Shown one piece after another: positions 35,391-42,620 of a stretch of DNA of 64,000 bases. Numbering within the stretch: the first letter of the stretch is position 1; each line of letters opens with the position of its first letter. The notes below the pieces were generated by a model, which saw only the letters and a list, made by a program, of their open reading frames with translations, was not told the origin of the DNA and made no database searches. The stretch is taken from assembly GCA_963783335.1 (NCBI GenBank), contig CAWAND010000004.1, positions 310,001-374,000 of the forward strand, written 5' to 3'. The DNA is from CAWAND01 sp963783335. Lineage in GTDB: Bacteria > Chloroflexota > Anaerolineae > Anaerolineales > E44-bin32. Made by a program: the position numbers and the translations under genes.

Positions 35391-36705
35391 GATTGACTCC
35401 TGCATCTTGCGGCAAGTAGGTCAGAAGATCCGTTCTGCCGCGAAGGTCACCGACTTTCGGCAGGCCCAGTTTTCGGAGGATGGTGGACAGTTCTTGGGCG
35501 AACGCGCTGTACAGGTTGCTCACTCGTTCAGCACCCCAGACCGGATCGATCAGCAATGAGAGTTCGGGGTCGGTCGTGGTCAGCCCGAACGGACAGCCTC
35601 GGCCGCGTTCACAGTTGGAGCAGCGCGTGCAGCCCATGGCCACCAATTCGCTGGTGCCAAGGATGACTCCGTCTGCACCCAAGGCGATCGCCTTGGCGAT
35701 ATCGTGCGCCGTGCGAATGCCGCCGCTCGCCATCACAGTGATCTCATCCCGAATGCCCTCAGAGAGCAGATAGCGATGCACCTTCGGGATGGCATATTCG
35801 ATCGGCATGGCGATATTCTTCTTGGCGATTTCGGGTGCAGCACCCGTCCCCCCGTAGGAGCCGTCGATGTGAAGAATGTGCGCGCCAGCGTAGTAGCTTC
35901 CCACGGCCACCATATCGACATCCGTCGGCGTCGACACCTTGATAGAGATCAAGGCGTCCGGATTTATCGTCTTCACCCAATCGACATGCTTGCGATGATC
36001 CTCCACGGAGTACACACTGTGAAACGGAAACGGCGAAAACAGCGACACCCAGGGCACCGACTGGCGCATTTTGGCCACCGAGACGGTGGCTTTGTCTCCC
36101 AGCAGGTGACCGCCCAGTCCAGGCTTGGCGCCCTGCGCATACTTGAACTCAATAATCCGACCCGCCTTCAGTGTCACCTCACGCACCCCGAACATCCCCG
36201 TGGCCACCTGGGTGATGACATGGTCTTTGTATTCAAAGAGGGAATCGGGATAGCCACCTTCCCCTGTGCTGGTGAATGTGCCCCACTTCTTGGCCGCCAT
36301 GGCGCGCGCCAGCATTACTTGTTCGCTCACCGAGCCATACGACATGCCGGCCCCGTACCAGGGCACGGGAATCTCAATCCGCGGATCATACGGCCGTCGA
36401 TTGAGCGGGATCGCCAAATCGATCTCGGTTGCTGAGCCAAGCCCCTCCCCATCCGGAAGCCACTTGAAACCCAGTCGATCGAAACCGCCCTGTGAGAGGC
36501 CATGCGTATGCGCGTCTGACCCGACGGGCGGCGCGCCGGTCCCTGCCTGAGCCCACGTCGCCAGAATCAGATCTGCCGGCCAGCGAAGATCTCCCATGGC
36601 GGGTGGCGGCGCGTCGCGCCCTGGCCAACGGGCGAATCCAGAGCGCAGAGCTCGTGTGTGCTTGTCCGTGACGGCCCGTATCTGACGTTCATTTTTGTCA
36701 GACAT
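35374..36705 (-). CDS. Glutamate synthase FMN- and iron-sulfur-binding (GltB central domain) subunit
   Basis: This 443-residue TIM-barrel subunit reduces 2-iminoglutarate to glutamate. It shows VPWYGAGMSYGSVSEQ, the loop GEGGYP, and KYAQGAKPGLGGHLLGDK. Next come ISIKVSTPTDVDMVAVGSY, HIDGSYGGTGAAPEI and the FMN phosphate site MASGGIRTAHDIAKAIALGADGV-type (near 330). The 3Fe-4S cysteines follow in MGCTRCSNCERGRGCPFGL (near 365). It starts 8 nt inside the end of the upstream subunit gene. I chose the second ATG (36705) because AAGGA lies 7 nt before it. Its own stop lies inside the glutaminase gene, so the three genes form a tight operon. Confidence 0.92.
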   Translation of the reverse strand: MSDKNERQIRAVTDKHTRALRSGFARWPGRDAPPPAMGDLRWPADLILATWAQAGTGAPPVGSDAHTHGLSQGGFDRLGFKWLPDGEGLGSATEIDLAIPLNRRPYDPRIEIPVPWYGAGMSYGSVSEQVMLARAMAAKKWGTFTSTGEGGYPDSLFEYKDHVITQVATGMFGVREVTLKAGRIIEFKYAQGAKPGLGGHLLGDKATVSVAKMRQSVPWVSLFSPFPFHSVYSVEDHRKHVDWVKTINPDALISIKVSTPTDVDMVAVGSYYAGAHILHIDGSYGGTGAAPEIAKKNIAMPIEYAIPKVHRYLLSEGIRDEITVMASGGIRTAHDIAKAIALGADGVILGTSELVAMGCTRCSNCERGRGCPFGLTTTDPELSLLIDPVWGAERVSNLYSAFAQELSTILRKLGLPKVGDLRGRTDLLTYLPQDAGVNHVDQR

Positions 36706-38080
36706 GGACATATCCTTCGATCTCCCCGAACGCTTCCTTCTCAAGGTCGGCCTGGAGCATGGCCCGGCCCACCTCGCCTCGCAAGCGCCGCACCTCCCGG
36801 ATGCCCATGGCGCCTAAGATCTCAAGCATCTGATCTCGCCACGACCCCATCAGGTTGATCAGCCGCTGTTTCGCCCACGCCCGATCTACGTTAGGCATCT
36901 CCACCTTGCAGGTTCCCGCAGTCCGGCATTCGCCTCGGAAACGGCCCTGCAGCGCAATCAGGAGAGGTGTGTCCAGAGCCACCGCGTCTAACCCGGCGAT
37001 GATCGCCTTAGGGACATGTTCCGCCGCCGTCAGCCCGCCGCTGCCAATCAGCGTGGTTTGCTCCCGGACACCGCGCACCACCAGTGAATCATGCACCAGT
37101 CGGATGGACTCAAGCACGAACCCAGAGCTCGTCCGTCCGTGGAAGTCGGCCACAAAATGGAAGGTTCGACAACCGGAGGCCAAAGGTCCGTCAATCGAGT
37201 CCCCGAACGGCATGCGAACCGCCACGACACATTCCGGCCAGGCAGTCCGCAATCGGTCGAAGGCCCTTGCGTCCCAGCCTTCGATCTCAACCATCCGAGG
37301 CCGCCAGGCAGCATCCAACAACTGGTCGACGTCCGCCGGGGCGACAAGCGGAACCAGCGCCGGAGGCGCCGATGACATCTCCGGCAAGGCTCTCCATGGG
37401 ATGATGGCCAGCGTTTCGAGGGAGCCGGCCGCATCGAGCAGAGCCGCCTCCCAGCCTCCAGAAAGCAGGCTGTCCGGAAGGCGGTCAAACAGCATGGGCA
37501 GCGGCAGGCGGATCACCTGCCACCGGTTGCCATCCAAGCCGCCCTCTTCGTCAAAGCTGAGCCAGGCCGGGCGCTCACCGATATCAATTTGGGTAGAGAT
37601 GAATTCGCGACCGTGAATCCCATCCCGCGTTGGGCGGACGATCTCCGACATGTCGGTCCACATGCCATCCCAGCCAGGCCCCCCGTATCGTCCCCGGTAC
37701 CCGGCGCCTTTGACCGGCACCCTGCCCGTGGCGGCTTCATAGAGCACCGTGTCCACATTGTCCGGCGTGAAGTAGGAATCTCCCAAATCCAGCCGGTCCG
37801 GGTTGGGTTCGACACGCACCATGTCCGGGTACTGCACGGTGCAGCGCAGGCAGCCCACGCAGTTATCCGCTCTCGGCGCAAAGCCACCCACCGGGCCCGA
37901 AAAAACGCCATACATGCACGGGCGGCTCAGGACCGTACTCATGTCCCCGCGATAGTGAAATATTTCACGAATGAGCAGGCTGGCCAGACCCAGTTTTGAA
38001 ACGTTGACGTTAAAGCGGCGGGGGTGCGGCGCCGAGTTCGGGGCCGGCGCCACGGGGATGTGGTAGCGCTTGTAGGACAT
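36698..38080 (-). CDS. Glutamate synthase-associated ferredoxin-like / degenerate FMN-barrel subunit
   Basis: This 460-residue protein is the first gene of the glutamate synthase operon. An N-terminal ferredoxin-like stretch reads DNCVGCLRCTVQYPDMVRV (near 72-90). It has three cysteines of a 4Fe-4S motif, but the fourth, normally just before Pro, is Tyr. The C-terminal half resembles the FMN barrel of the neighbouring subunit: LIGSGGLTAAEHVPKAIIAGLDAVAL corresponds to its SGGIRTAHDIAKAIALGADGV, followed by a Cys-containing loop (ECRTAGTCKV). It may be an electron-entry subunit derived by duplication of the FMN subunit. It is read from a strong promoter through a long structured leader. Confidence 0.7.
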   Translation of the reverse strand: MSYKRYHIPVAPAPNSAPHPRRFNVNVSKLGLASLLIREIFHYRGDMSTVLSRPCMYGVFSGPVGGFAPRADNCVGCLRCTVQYPDMVRVEPNPDRLDLGDSYFTPDNVDTVLYEAATGRVPVKGAGYRGRYGGPGWDGMWTDMSEIVRPTRDGIHGREFISTQIDIGERPAWLSFDEEGGLDGNRWQVIRLPLPMLFDRLPDSLLSGGWEAALLDAAGSLETLAIIPWRALPEMSSAPPALVPLVAPADVDQLLDAAWRPRMVEIEGWDARAFDRLRTAWPECVVAVRMPFGDSIDGPLASGCRTFHFVADFHGRTSSGFVLESIRLVHDSLVVRGVREQTTLIGSGGLTAAEHVPKAIIAGLDAVALDTPLLIALQGRFRGECRTAGTCKVEMPNVDRAWAKQRLINLMGSWRDQMLEILGAMGIREVRRLRGEVGRAMLQADLEKEAFGEIEGYVHV

Positions 38081-38457
38081 GCTTCTCGCCTCTCTTTGGA
38101 GGCGCCCTCACGGCATCCAGGAAAAACAAAACGGCACGCAGGGCGTGCCCTGTTTGCCGTGGGCGCCCTTCCATACTGCTTCAGGCCCACCGGGATCGGT
38201 CGGCCTGGCCACGGCGGCGATTTTTGCCCCGCCTGTCACCGGGCGGTATTGGATCGCTGCTTTCCGGAAGGGAGAGGGAAGCCTGTGGCTGGCTTCGGAG
38301 GCATCCGCTGATGGTTTCGATTTTCCCCAGAGTTTTCGCCTGGGTTGGCCCTGCGGACAGGCAGGGAACCTCCACCTCGTTGTCTCAGCTGCTGCTGAGA
38401 CCCATACGCTGATCTCCCATATTCAATTGTCAGTCACGCCCGTAACTCACCGGACAG
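38081..38457 (-). promoter_or_regulatory. Long structured 5' leader of the glutamate synthase operon (candidate riboswitch/attenuator)
   Basis: The minus-strand RNA from the promoter at 38491-38463 to the start codon is about 375 nt and has no plausible reading frame. It contains several hairpins: an exact 8-bp stem with AGCA loop (38380-38400), CCCTGC/GCAGGG, GAAGCC/GGCTTC, CCGCC/GGCGG and CAGGCC/GGCCTG. It ends in a terminator with T-tract 42 nt before the ATG. The terminator strand 38136-38131 can instead pair with 38160-38155 (ACGGCA/TGCCGT), giving a competing antiterminator. I compared it with T-box, FMN, TPP, lysine, glycine, cobalamin, SAM, ykkC-type and glnA motifs from memory and saw no match. 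Confidence 0.65.
38122..38149 (-). terminator. Leader terminator before the glutamate synthase operon
   Basis: On the minus strand GGCACGC-CCT-GCGTGCC (38149-38133) is followed by G and TTTTGTTTTT (38131-38122). It lies inside the transcribed leader, upstream of the first start codon, which is the arrangement of a transcription attenuator. Confidence 0.75.
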
Positions 38458-38462
38458 GGGTC

Positions 38463-38491
38463 ATTCTAGCAACGAGACCCGCCCTGGTCAA
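38463..38491 (-). promoter_or_regulatory. Promoter of the glutamate synthase operon
   Basis: TTGACC (38491-38486), a 17-nt spacer and TAGAAT (38468-38463) with an extended TGC just before the -10. This is the best sigma-70-type promoter in the window and places the start site near 38456. Confidence 0.8.
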
Positions 38492-38583
38492 GCACCAGTT
38501 CACACCAAGTCGGGCGACCAAAGTCGGCACAATTCCATACCCTGGAGGCAAGCTTGCGGAATGGCTTTCATCTGTCCAATCGC

Positions 38584-40032
38584 CTAATCCTCGGCTGGGG
38601 GTGGGACAAGGCGAAGCTCCACAATTTGCTGGGTGGAGGCGCCCACCGGGGCTATGCCGCCCCTGCGCAATCCGGGCACCCAAAGAATGTCATCTCCTGT
38701 ACTGACCACGGGCCAGCGCGCTCTCAGCCGCCGGGGAACTTTGTGATCGATGAAGACATCCGAGAGTTTGACCCTGCCGGCCATCCCAAGTGGAGCTATT
38801 CTTTCCCCTGCAACAGGCGATCGCACGATGATGGGATGCGGGATCTGGTCGGCATCAAACACAGCCGTCGTCTCATCGGACACGTGATCCAGGGCGCCGT
38901 CTTCCATCGCCTGACGGCCCACACTCAGGCGCCAGCCGTGAGCCAGATCAACGGAGCCCGAATCTGGAACTCGCACACCGGTCTCGGCATCGAGCTGCGG
39001 ATAATCAGGAAAGGTCACCCGGGCACCTGGCCTGGCCAACAGCCATTCACTTCCCACCCGCTCGACACCCACGGGACCCGGCAGGTTGAACCGAAACGGC
39101 CCCTCACCGAGCATCGCCGCCCGAACGCGTTCGACCGCATCGAAACCTGCCTCCCTCGTCGGCACGCCCAGTTGTGCGACGGCACGCCGCAGCATACGCC
39201 GCTGGATCGCCAAAGGTACTTTGGTGAATGCGGCCAACTTGAAAGCGAGGGCACCCGCTCCGGCAGGACGGACGCAGGATTCCCAAGCCTGGGCAACAAG
39301 TGTTTCGAGCAAATTCGCCACATCACCCATGATTTGGCTTGTTCGCAGCAGAGCCTGGCGAACCTCGGGGTTGTAGTCCTCGAGGGACTCCAAAAGGTCA
39401 TGGCGCACTCGGTTCCTGAGAAATCGCCGATCTTGATTGGACGCGTCCGAAACCGGCGACAAACCATGGCGCGCACAATAGTCACGAGTCCGATTTCTGC
39501 CCAAGCCCAGCAAAGGCCGCGCAAGCTGCACGTCAGATTGGACCCCCGGGCCAAATTCTGGCCAGCTTCCGATCGGCGTCAGCGGCTTCATGCCCCGCAG
39601 CCCGTCCGGCCCGGCCCCGCGGAGCAGATTCATGAGCAGAGTCTCGATCTGATCGTCGGCTGTGTGACCGGTGGCGAGACGCCCGGCGCCCCTCTCGGTG
39701 GCTACACGAAGGAGGAACCGGTAGCGAGCATGACGCGCGGCGGCCTCAAGTGATCCCTCCAGGTAGCGTTCTTTGGTCAGAGCTCCTCTCTCCACCTCAA
39801 AATCGAGACCTCTGACGGCCGCCATCTCCTGGACCCGCATGGCTTCCTGGCCGCTTTCGGGTCGCAGACCGTGGTCAAAGTGGGCCACCACCAATGCAAA
39901 GCCCAGTCTGTGGAGCACATCCAACAGGCACAAGCTGTCCGCGCCACCAGACACCCCCAAGATCACCAGCTGCCCAGGCTCGAAGAGCCGTTCTTGGCGG
40001 ATGAAATCCGCCACTTCCTGCAGTAACGCCAT
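38584..40032 (-). CDS. tilS: tRNA(Ile)-lysidine synthase TilS
   Basis: TilS adds lysine to C34 of the minor tRNA-Ile (CAU anticodon). The 482-residue product opens with the PP-loop ILGVSGGADSLCLLDVL (near 23-40) and has the usual VAHFDHGLRPESGQE and ATGHTADDQIETLLMNLLRGAG (near 115-136). Next are RPLLGLGRNRTRDYC and DASNQDRRFLRNRVRHDLL (near 190-215). The C-terminal substrate-binding and TilS-C domains follow, ending in WPVVSTGDDILWVPGLRRGG. The true start is the ATG at 40032; the 164 in-frame codons before it run across the divergent mreB promoter. A TATAAT only 9 nt before the ATG suggests a leaderless mRNA. Confidence 0.95.
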   Translation of the reverse strand: MALLQEVADFIRQERLFEPGQLVILGVSGGADSLCLLDVLHRLGFALVVAHFDHGLRPESGQEAMRVQEMAAVRGLDFEVERGALTKERYLEGSLEAAARHARYRFLLRVATERGAGRLATGHTADDQIETLLMNLLRGAGPDGLRGMKPLTPIGSWPEFGPGVQSDVQLARPLLGLGRNRTRDYCARHGLSPVSDASNQDRRFLRNRVRHDLLESLEDYNPEVRQALLRTSQIMGDVANLLETLVAQAWESCVRPAGAGALAFKLAAFTKVPLAIQRRMLRRAVAQLGVPTREAGFDAVERVRAAMLGEGPFRFNLPGPVGVERVGSEWLLARPGARVTFPDYPQLDAETGVRVPDSGSVDLAHGWRLSVGRQAMEDGALDHVSDETTAVFDADQIPHPIIVRSPVAGERIAPLGMAGRVKLSDVFIDHKVPRRLRARWPVVSTGDDILWVPGLRRGGIAPVGASTQQIVELRLVPPPAED

Positions 40033-40041
40033 GGCGCGCGG

Positions 40042-40050
40042 ATTATAGCA
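40042..40050 (-). promoter_or_regulatory. Extended -10 promoter of tilS
   Basis: TGC-TATAAT on the minus strand, with 9 nt between the hexamer and the tilS ATG at 40032, so the transcript should start at or near the start codon. Confidence 0.65.
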
Positions 40051-40109
40051 TTCTGGGGCGCTGAGACCGGCATCCTGGGCGCCCGGCAAGCCTGAGGAAT
40101 GGCTCCGTA

Positions 40110-40118
40110 TGGTATAAT
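40110..40118 (+). promoter_or_regulatory. Extended -10 promoter of the mreB cluster
   Basis: TGG-TATAAT, 47 nt before the TTG start of mreB. No -35 is evident. It is divergent from, and about 65 bp away from, the tilS promoter. Confidence 0.65.
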
Positions 40119-40165
40119 CGCCGCTTGGCTGATTCACCTTCGATGCCCCCCGGAGGAAAGCTCTC

Positions 40166-41224
40166 TTGGCGCTAAACCCCCTCAACTGGCTCCTGGGCCT
40201 GTTTTCCTTGGACATCGGAATCGACCTGGGCACGGCCAACACCCTGGTCAATGTGCGGGGAAAAGGCATCGTCCTTAACGAGCCTTCCTGGGTGGCCATT
40301 GAGAAGAAAAGCCGACGGCCCCTGGCCATTGGGGCTGAAGCCAAAGAGATGGTCGGCCGCACCCCTGCCAATGTCGTCGCCATCCGCCCTCTGCGGGACG
40401 GCGTGATCTCCGAGTTCGACATCACCGAAGCCATGCTCGAGTACTTCATTGGCAAGGCCCATGAGCAGAGCATTGTGCCTGTTCCCCGGCCCCGGGTCGT
40501 GGTGGGCATTCCCAGCGGAGCCACCGAAGTGGAAAAGAGAGCCGTTTACGATGCGGCCATGGCCGCCGGCGCCAGGGAGGCCTACCTCATTGAAGAGCCG
40601 ACGGCGGCTGCGCTCGGTGCCTCCCTCCCCATCGGTGAAGTGCGCGGTACGATGGTGGTTGACATCGGCGGCGGTACGTCGGAAGTCGCCGTCTTTTCCA
40701 TGGGGGGAATCGTCGTGTCCCGCTCGCTGCGTGTCGCCGGCGACGAGATGGACCAGGACATCATCGACTATGTCCGCAACAAGTACAACCTGCTGATCGG
40801 CGAGCGCATGGCAGAGCGAGTCAAGATGAGCATCGGCTCGGCCTACCCTCTCAAGGAAGAGAAGACTGAGGTATTGCGGGGTCGAAATCTGGTCAGCGGG
40901 CTGCCTGAAGCAGTGGAAATCTCATCGGTAGAGATACGCGAGGCGGTGGCGAATTCGGTTAAGATCATTGTCGACACGATTCGAGACGCCATTGACGAGG
41001 TACCCCCTGAGTTGGTAGCCGACCTCATGGAAGTCGGTGTGTGCTTGGCGGGCGGAGGTTCACAGCTCCAGGGCCTGCCAGAAAGGTTGACAAATGAACT
41101 GCGCATGCGTGTCTGGTTGGCCGAGGATTCTTTGACCTGTGTCGCCCGCGGCGCCGGCAGAATCCTCGAGGATCTTGAAAACAACCGACGCTTCCTGGTC
41201 GGCCTGGAACGCACGTCTGTCTGA
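40166..41224 (+). CDS. mreB: Rod shape-determining actin homologue MreB
   Basis: MreB filaments guide cell-wall elongation at the inner face of the membrane. The 352-residue product shows the actin-fold phosphate-1 motif DIGIDLGTANTLVNVRGKG (near 16-34), RPRVVVGIPSGATEVEKRAV, and EEPTAAALGASLPIGE. The phosphate-2 motif MVVDIGGGTSEVAV follows near 165, with the adenosine motif GVCLAGGGSQLQGLPERL near 295. The N-terminal hydrophobic stretch (LNWLLGLFSLD) may aid membrane contact. The start is a TTG with GGAGG 9 nt upstream. It heads the run mreB-mreC-mreD-mrdA-minC-minD-minE-rodA. Confidence 0.97.
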   Translation: MALNPLNWLLGLFSLDIGIDLGTANTLVNVRGKGIVLNEPSWVAIEKKSRRPLAIGAEAKEMVGRTPANVVAIRPLRDGVISEFDITEAMLEYFIGKAHEQSIVPVPRPRVVVGIPSGATEVEKRAVYDAAMAAGAREAYLIEEPTAAALGASLPIGEVRGTMVVDIGGGTSEVAVFSMGGIVVSRSLRVAGDEMDQDIIDYVRNKYNLLIGERMAERVKMSIGSAYPLKEEKTEVLRGRNLVSGLPEAVEISSVEIREAVANSVKIIVDTIRDAIDEVPPELVADLMEVGVCLAGGGSQLQGLPERLTNELRMRVWLAEDSLTCVARGAGRILEDLENNRRFLVGLERTSV

Positions 41225-41273
41225 GCGTCGGATCCGGCTTCAGCGGACTTCGCCCGCCTGAGGCCAACCTGCT

Positions 41274-42110
41274 ATGTCTCGATCGTCCTCTCAAGCCCTT
41301 TTCGCACTTATCCTAATCATGATCGCGGCCGGATTCCTCGTCCTCAACATGGGCGGTTTCCTCTCGCCTGTCGAAAGCCTCGTGCTGCGGCCCATCGGCG
41401 GTGCGCAATCCTGGCTTGCGGTCCGCTACTACGCTGTGCGCGATCTGCTGGCGTCTCCGGCCGACGTGGCCACGCTGCGGGGCCAGGTCCGCGAGCTTCA
41501 GTCAGAAAATGCTCAGCTCCAACAAGAGATCATCGGCCTGCAAGAACAGGTCGCCCAAGCCGAAGTGCTGTCGGCATTGGTCCAATACGCGCGATCCCAG
41601 CCGGACAGCCGCTATCTGGCGGCAAGCGTCATTAGCCGCGACGTCAGCCCGTTCCTGCGTTCCGTTTGGATCGGGGCCGGGTCGGACGATGGCGTCGCCA
41701 AGGGTATGCCGGTGGTGACCGATCGGGGACTGGTTGGCCGCGTGGTCGAGGTCTTCGCCAGCGTATCGCGGGTCCAGCTCATCACCGACCCCAGCAGCGT
41801 GGTAAATGTTCGACTGCAGACATCTCGCGCCGACGGGGCGCTCCAGCCCCAGCTTAATGGTGAGATCTGGGTAGGCATGATCAGCCAGGATGCCGAGGTC
41901 AGCCCAGGGGAAATCGTGCTCACCTCTGGCTTGGGCGGCAACTATCCCCCGGACATCCCCGTCGGCACGCTCACCTCGGTCCGTCGCCGGGATTACGAGC
42001 TGTTTCAGCAGGCCGTGCTCCAGCCGAGCGTCGATTTCCAACAGCTCGAGTTGGTGCTGGTGATCACCAACTTCCAGCCGCTGCCGTTCAATCAATCCAC
42101 CGGTCCGTGA
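41274..42110 (+). CDS. mreC: Rod shape-determining protein MreC
   Basis: This bitopic protein of 278 residues links MreB to the periplasmic wall-synthesis enzymes. One N-terminal transmembrane helix (about 8-28) is followed by a coiled coil (about 60-105, LRGQVRELQSENAQLQQEIIGLQEQ). The beta-barrel domain pair begins with SRDVSPFLRSVWIGAGSDDGV and GMPVVTDRGLVGRVVEV and ends in FQQLELVLVITNFQP. Length and domain order are those of the family. It lies 50 bp after mreB and 9 bp before mreD. Confidence 0.93.
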   Translation: MSRSSSQALFALILIMIAAGFLVLNMGGFLSPVESLVLRPIGGAQSWLAVRYYAVRDLLASPADVATLRGQVRELQSENAQLQQEIIGLQEQVAQAEVLSALVQYARSQPDSRYLAASVISRDVSPFLRSVWIGAGSDDGVAKGMPVVTDRGLVGRVVEVFASVSRVQLITDPSSVVNVRLQTSRADGALQPQLNGEIWVGMISQDAEVSPGEIVLTSGLGGNYPPDIPVGTLTSVRRRDYELFQQAVLQPSVDFQQLELVLVITNFQPLPFNQSTGP

Positions 42111-42119
42111 CGCGCATCC

Positions 42120-42620
42120 ATGGCCTACATTGTCGGTATTCCCTTGCTTGTGCTCCTGGCCGTCATCCAGGCTACGATTCTGTCAAATGTTCGTTTGCTG
42201 GACGGCGCTCCAGATCTGATTCTGCTGGCCGTCGTCGCCTGGGCCCTGACTGGCCATTCCCGCCAGGCGATGGCTGGCGCTTTGTTTGGCGGCCTGTTGA
42301 TCGACCTGCTCTCCGGACTGCCGTTGGGCGCCACGGCAATTATCATGATCACTGTGGTGTATCTGGTTTCTCTGACCGCGGGTCGATTTTGGGAGGCGAA
42401 CTTGCTCATGCCACTGACAACGGTCTTGTGGAGCTCCCTACTCTTCCATGGCTTGTCGCTGACGGTCTTGTTGGCCCTGGGCAGACCGCTCGGGCTGAGC
42501 TTTGCGCTCGGCCGCGTTGTCCTGCCCAGCACTTTTCTCAACTTGATTCTGGCCTTGCCGGCAACCCAGGCGGCAACGAATTTGGCCAACACATTCTATC
42601 CACCTGAGGTTCAGATCTGA
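42120..42620 (+). CDS. mreD: Rod shape-determining membrane protein MreD
   Basis: This 166-residue protein is almost wholly hydrophobic, with five to six membrane helices, and belongs to the MreD family. Visible family features are SNVRLLDGAPDLILLAVVAW near residues 21-40 and GGLLIDLLSGLPLGATAI near 57, the conserved GGLxxDLxSGxPLG motif. It works with MreC and the elongation-specific PBP2/RodA pair. It starts 9 bp after mreC, and its stop overlaps the mrdA start by one base (TGATG). Confidence 0.9.
   Translation: MAYIVGIPLLVLLAVIQATILSNVRLLDGAPDLILLAVVAWALTGHSRQAMAGALFGGLLIDLLSGLPLGATAIIMITVVYLVSLTAGRFWEANLLMPLTTVLWSSLLFHGLSLTVLLALGRPLGLSFALGRVVLPSTFLNLILALPATQAATNLANTFYPPEVQI

Noticed and set aside
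38081..38457. T-box, ykkC/ppGpp, FMN, cobalamin, SAM or glnA riboswitch in the glutamate synthase leader
   Set aside because: The signature segments of these classes (for example AGGGTGGNACCGCG of T-boxes or GGUCCGAGAGG of ykkC) are not present; left as unassigned.
38554..39753. Long plus-strand ORF (399 codons) opposite tilS
   Set aside because: It is antisense to a gene with full TilS motifs, has no family-like segments and an implausible composition rich in His, Arg and Pro.
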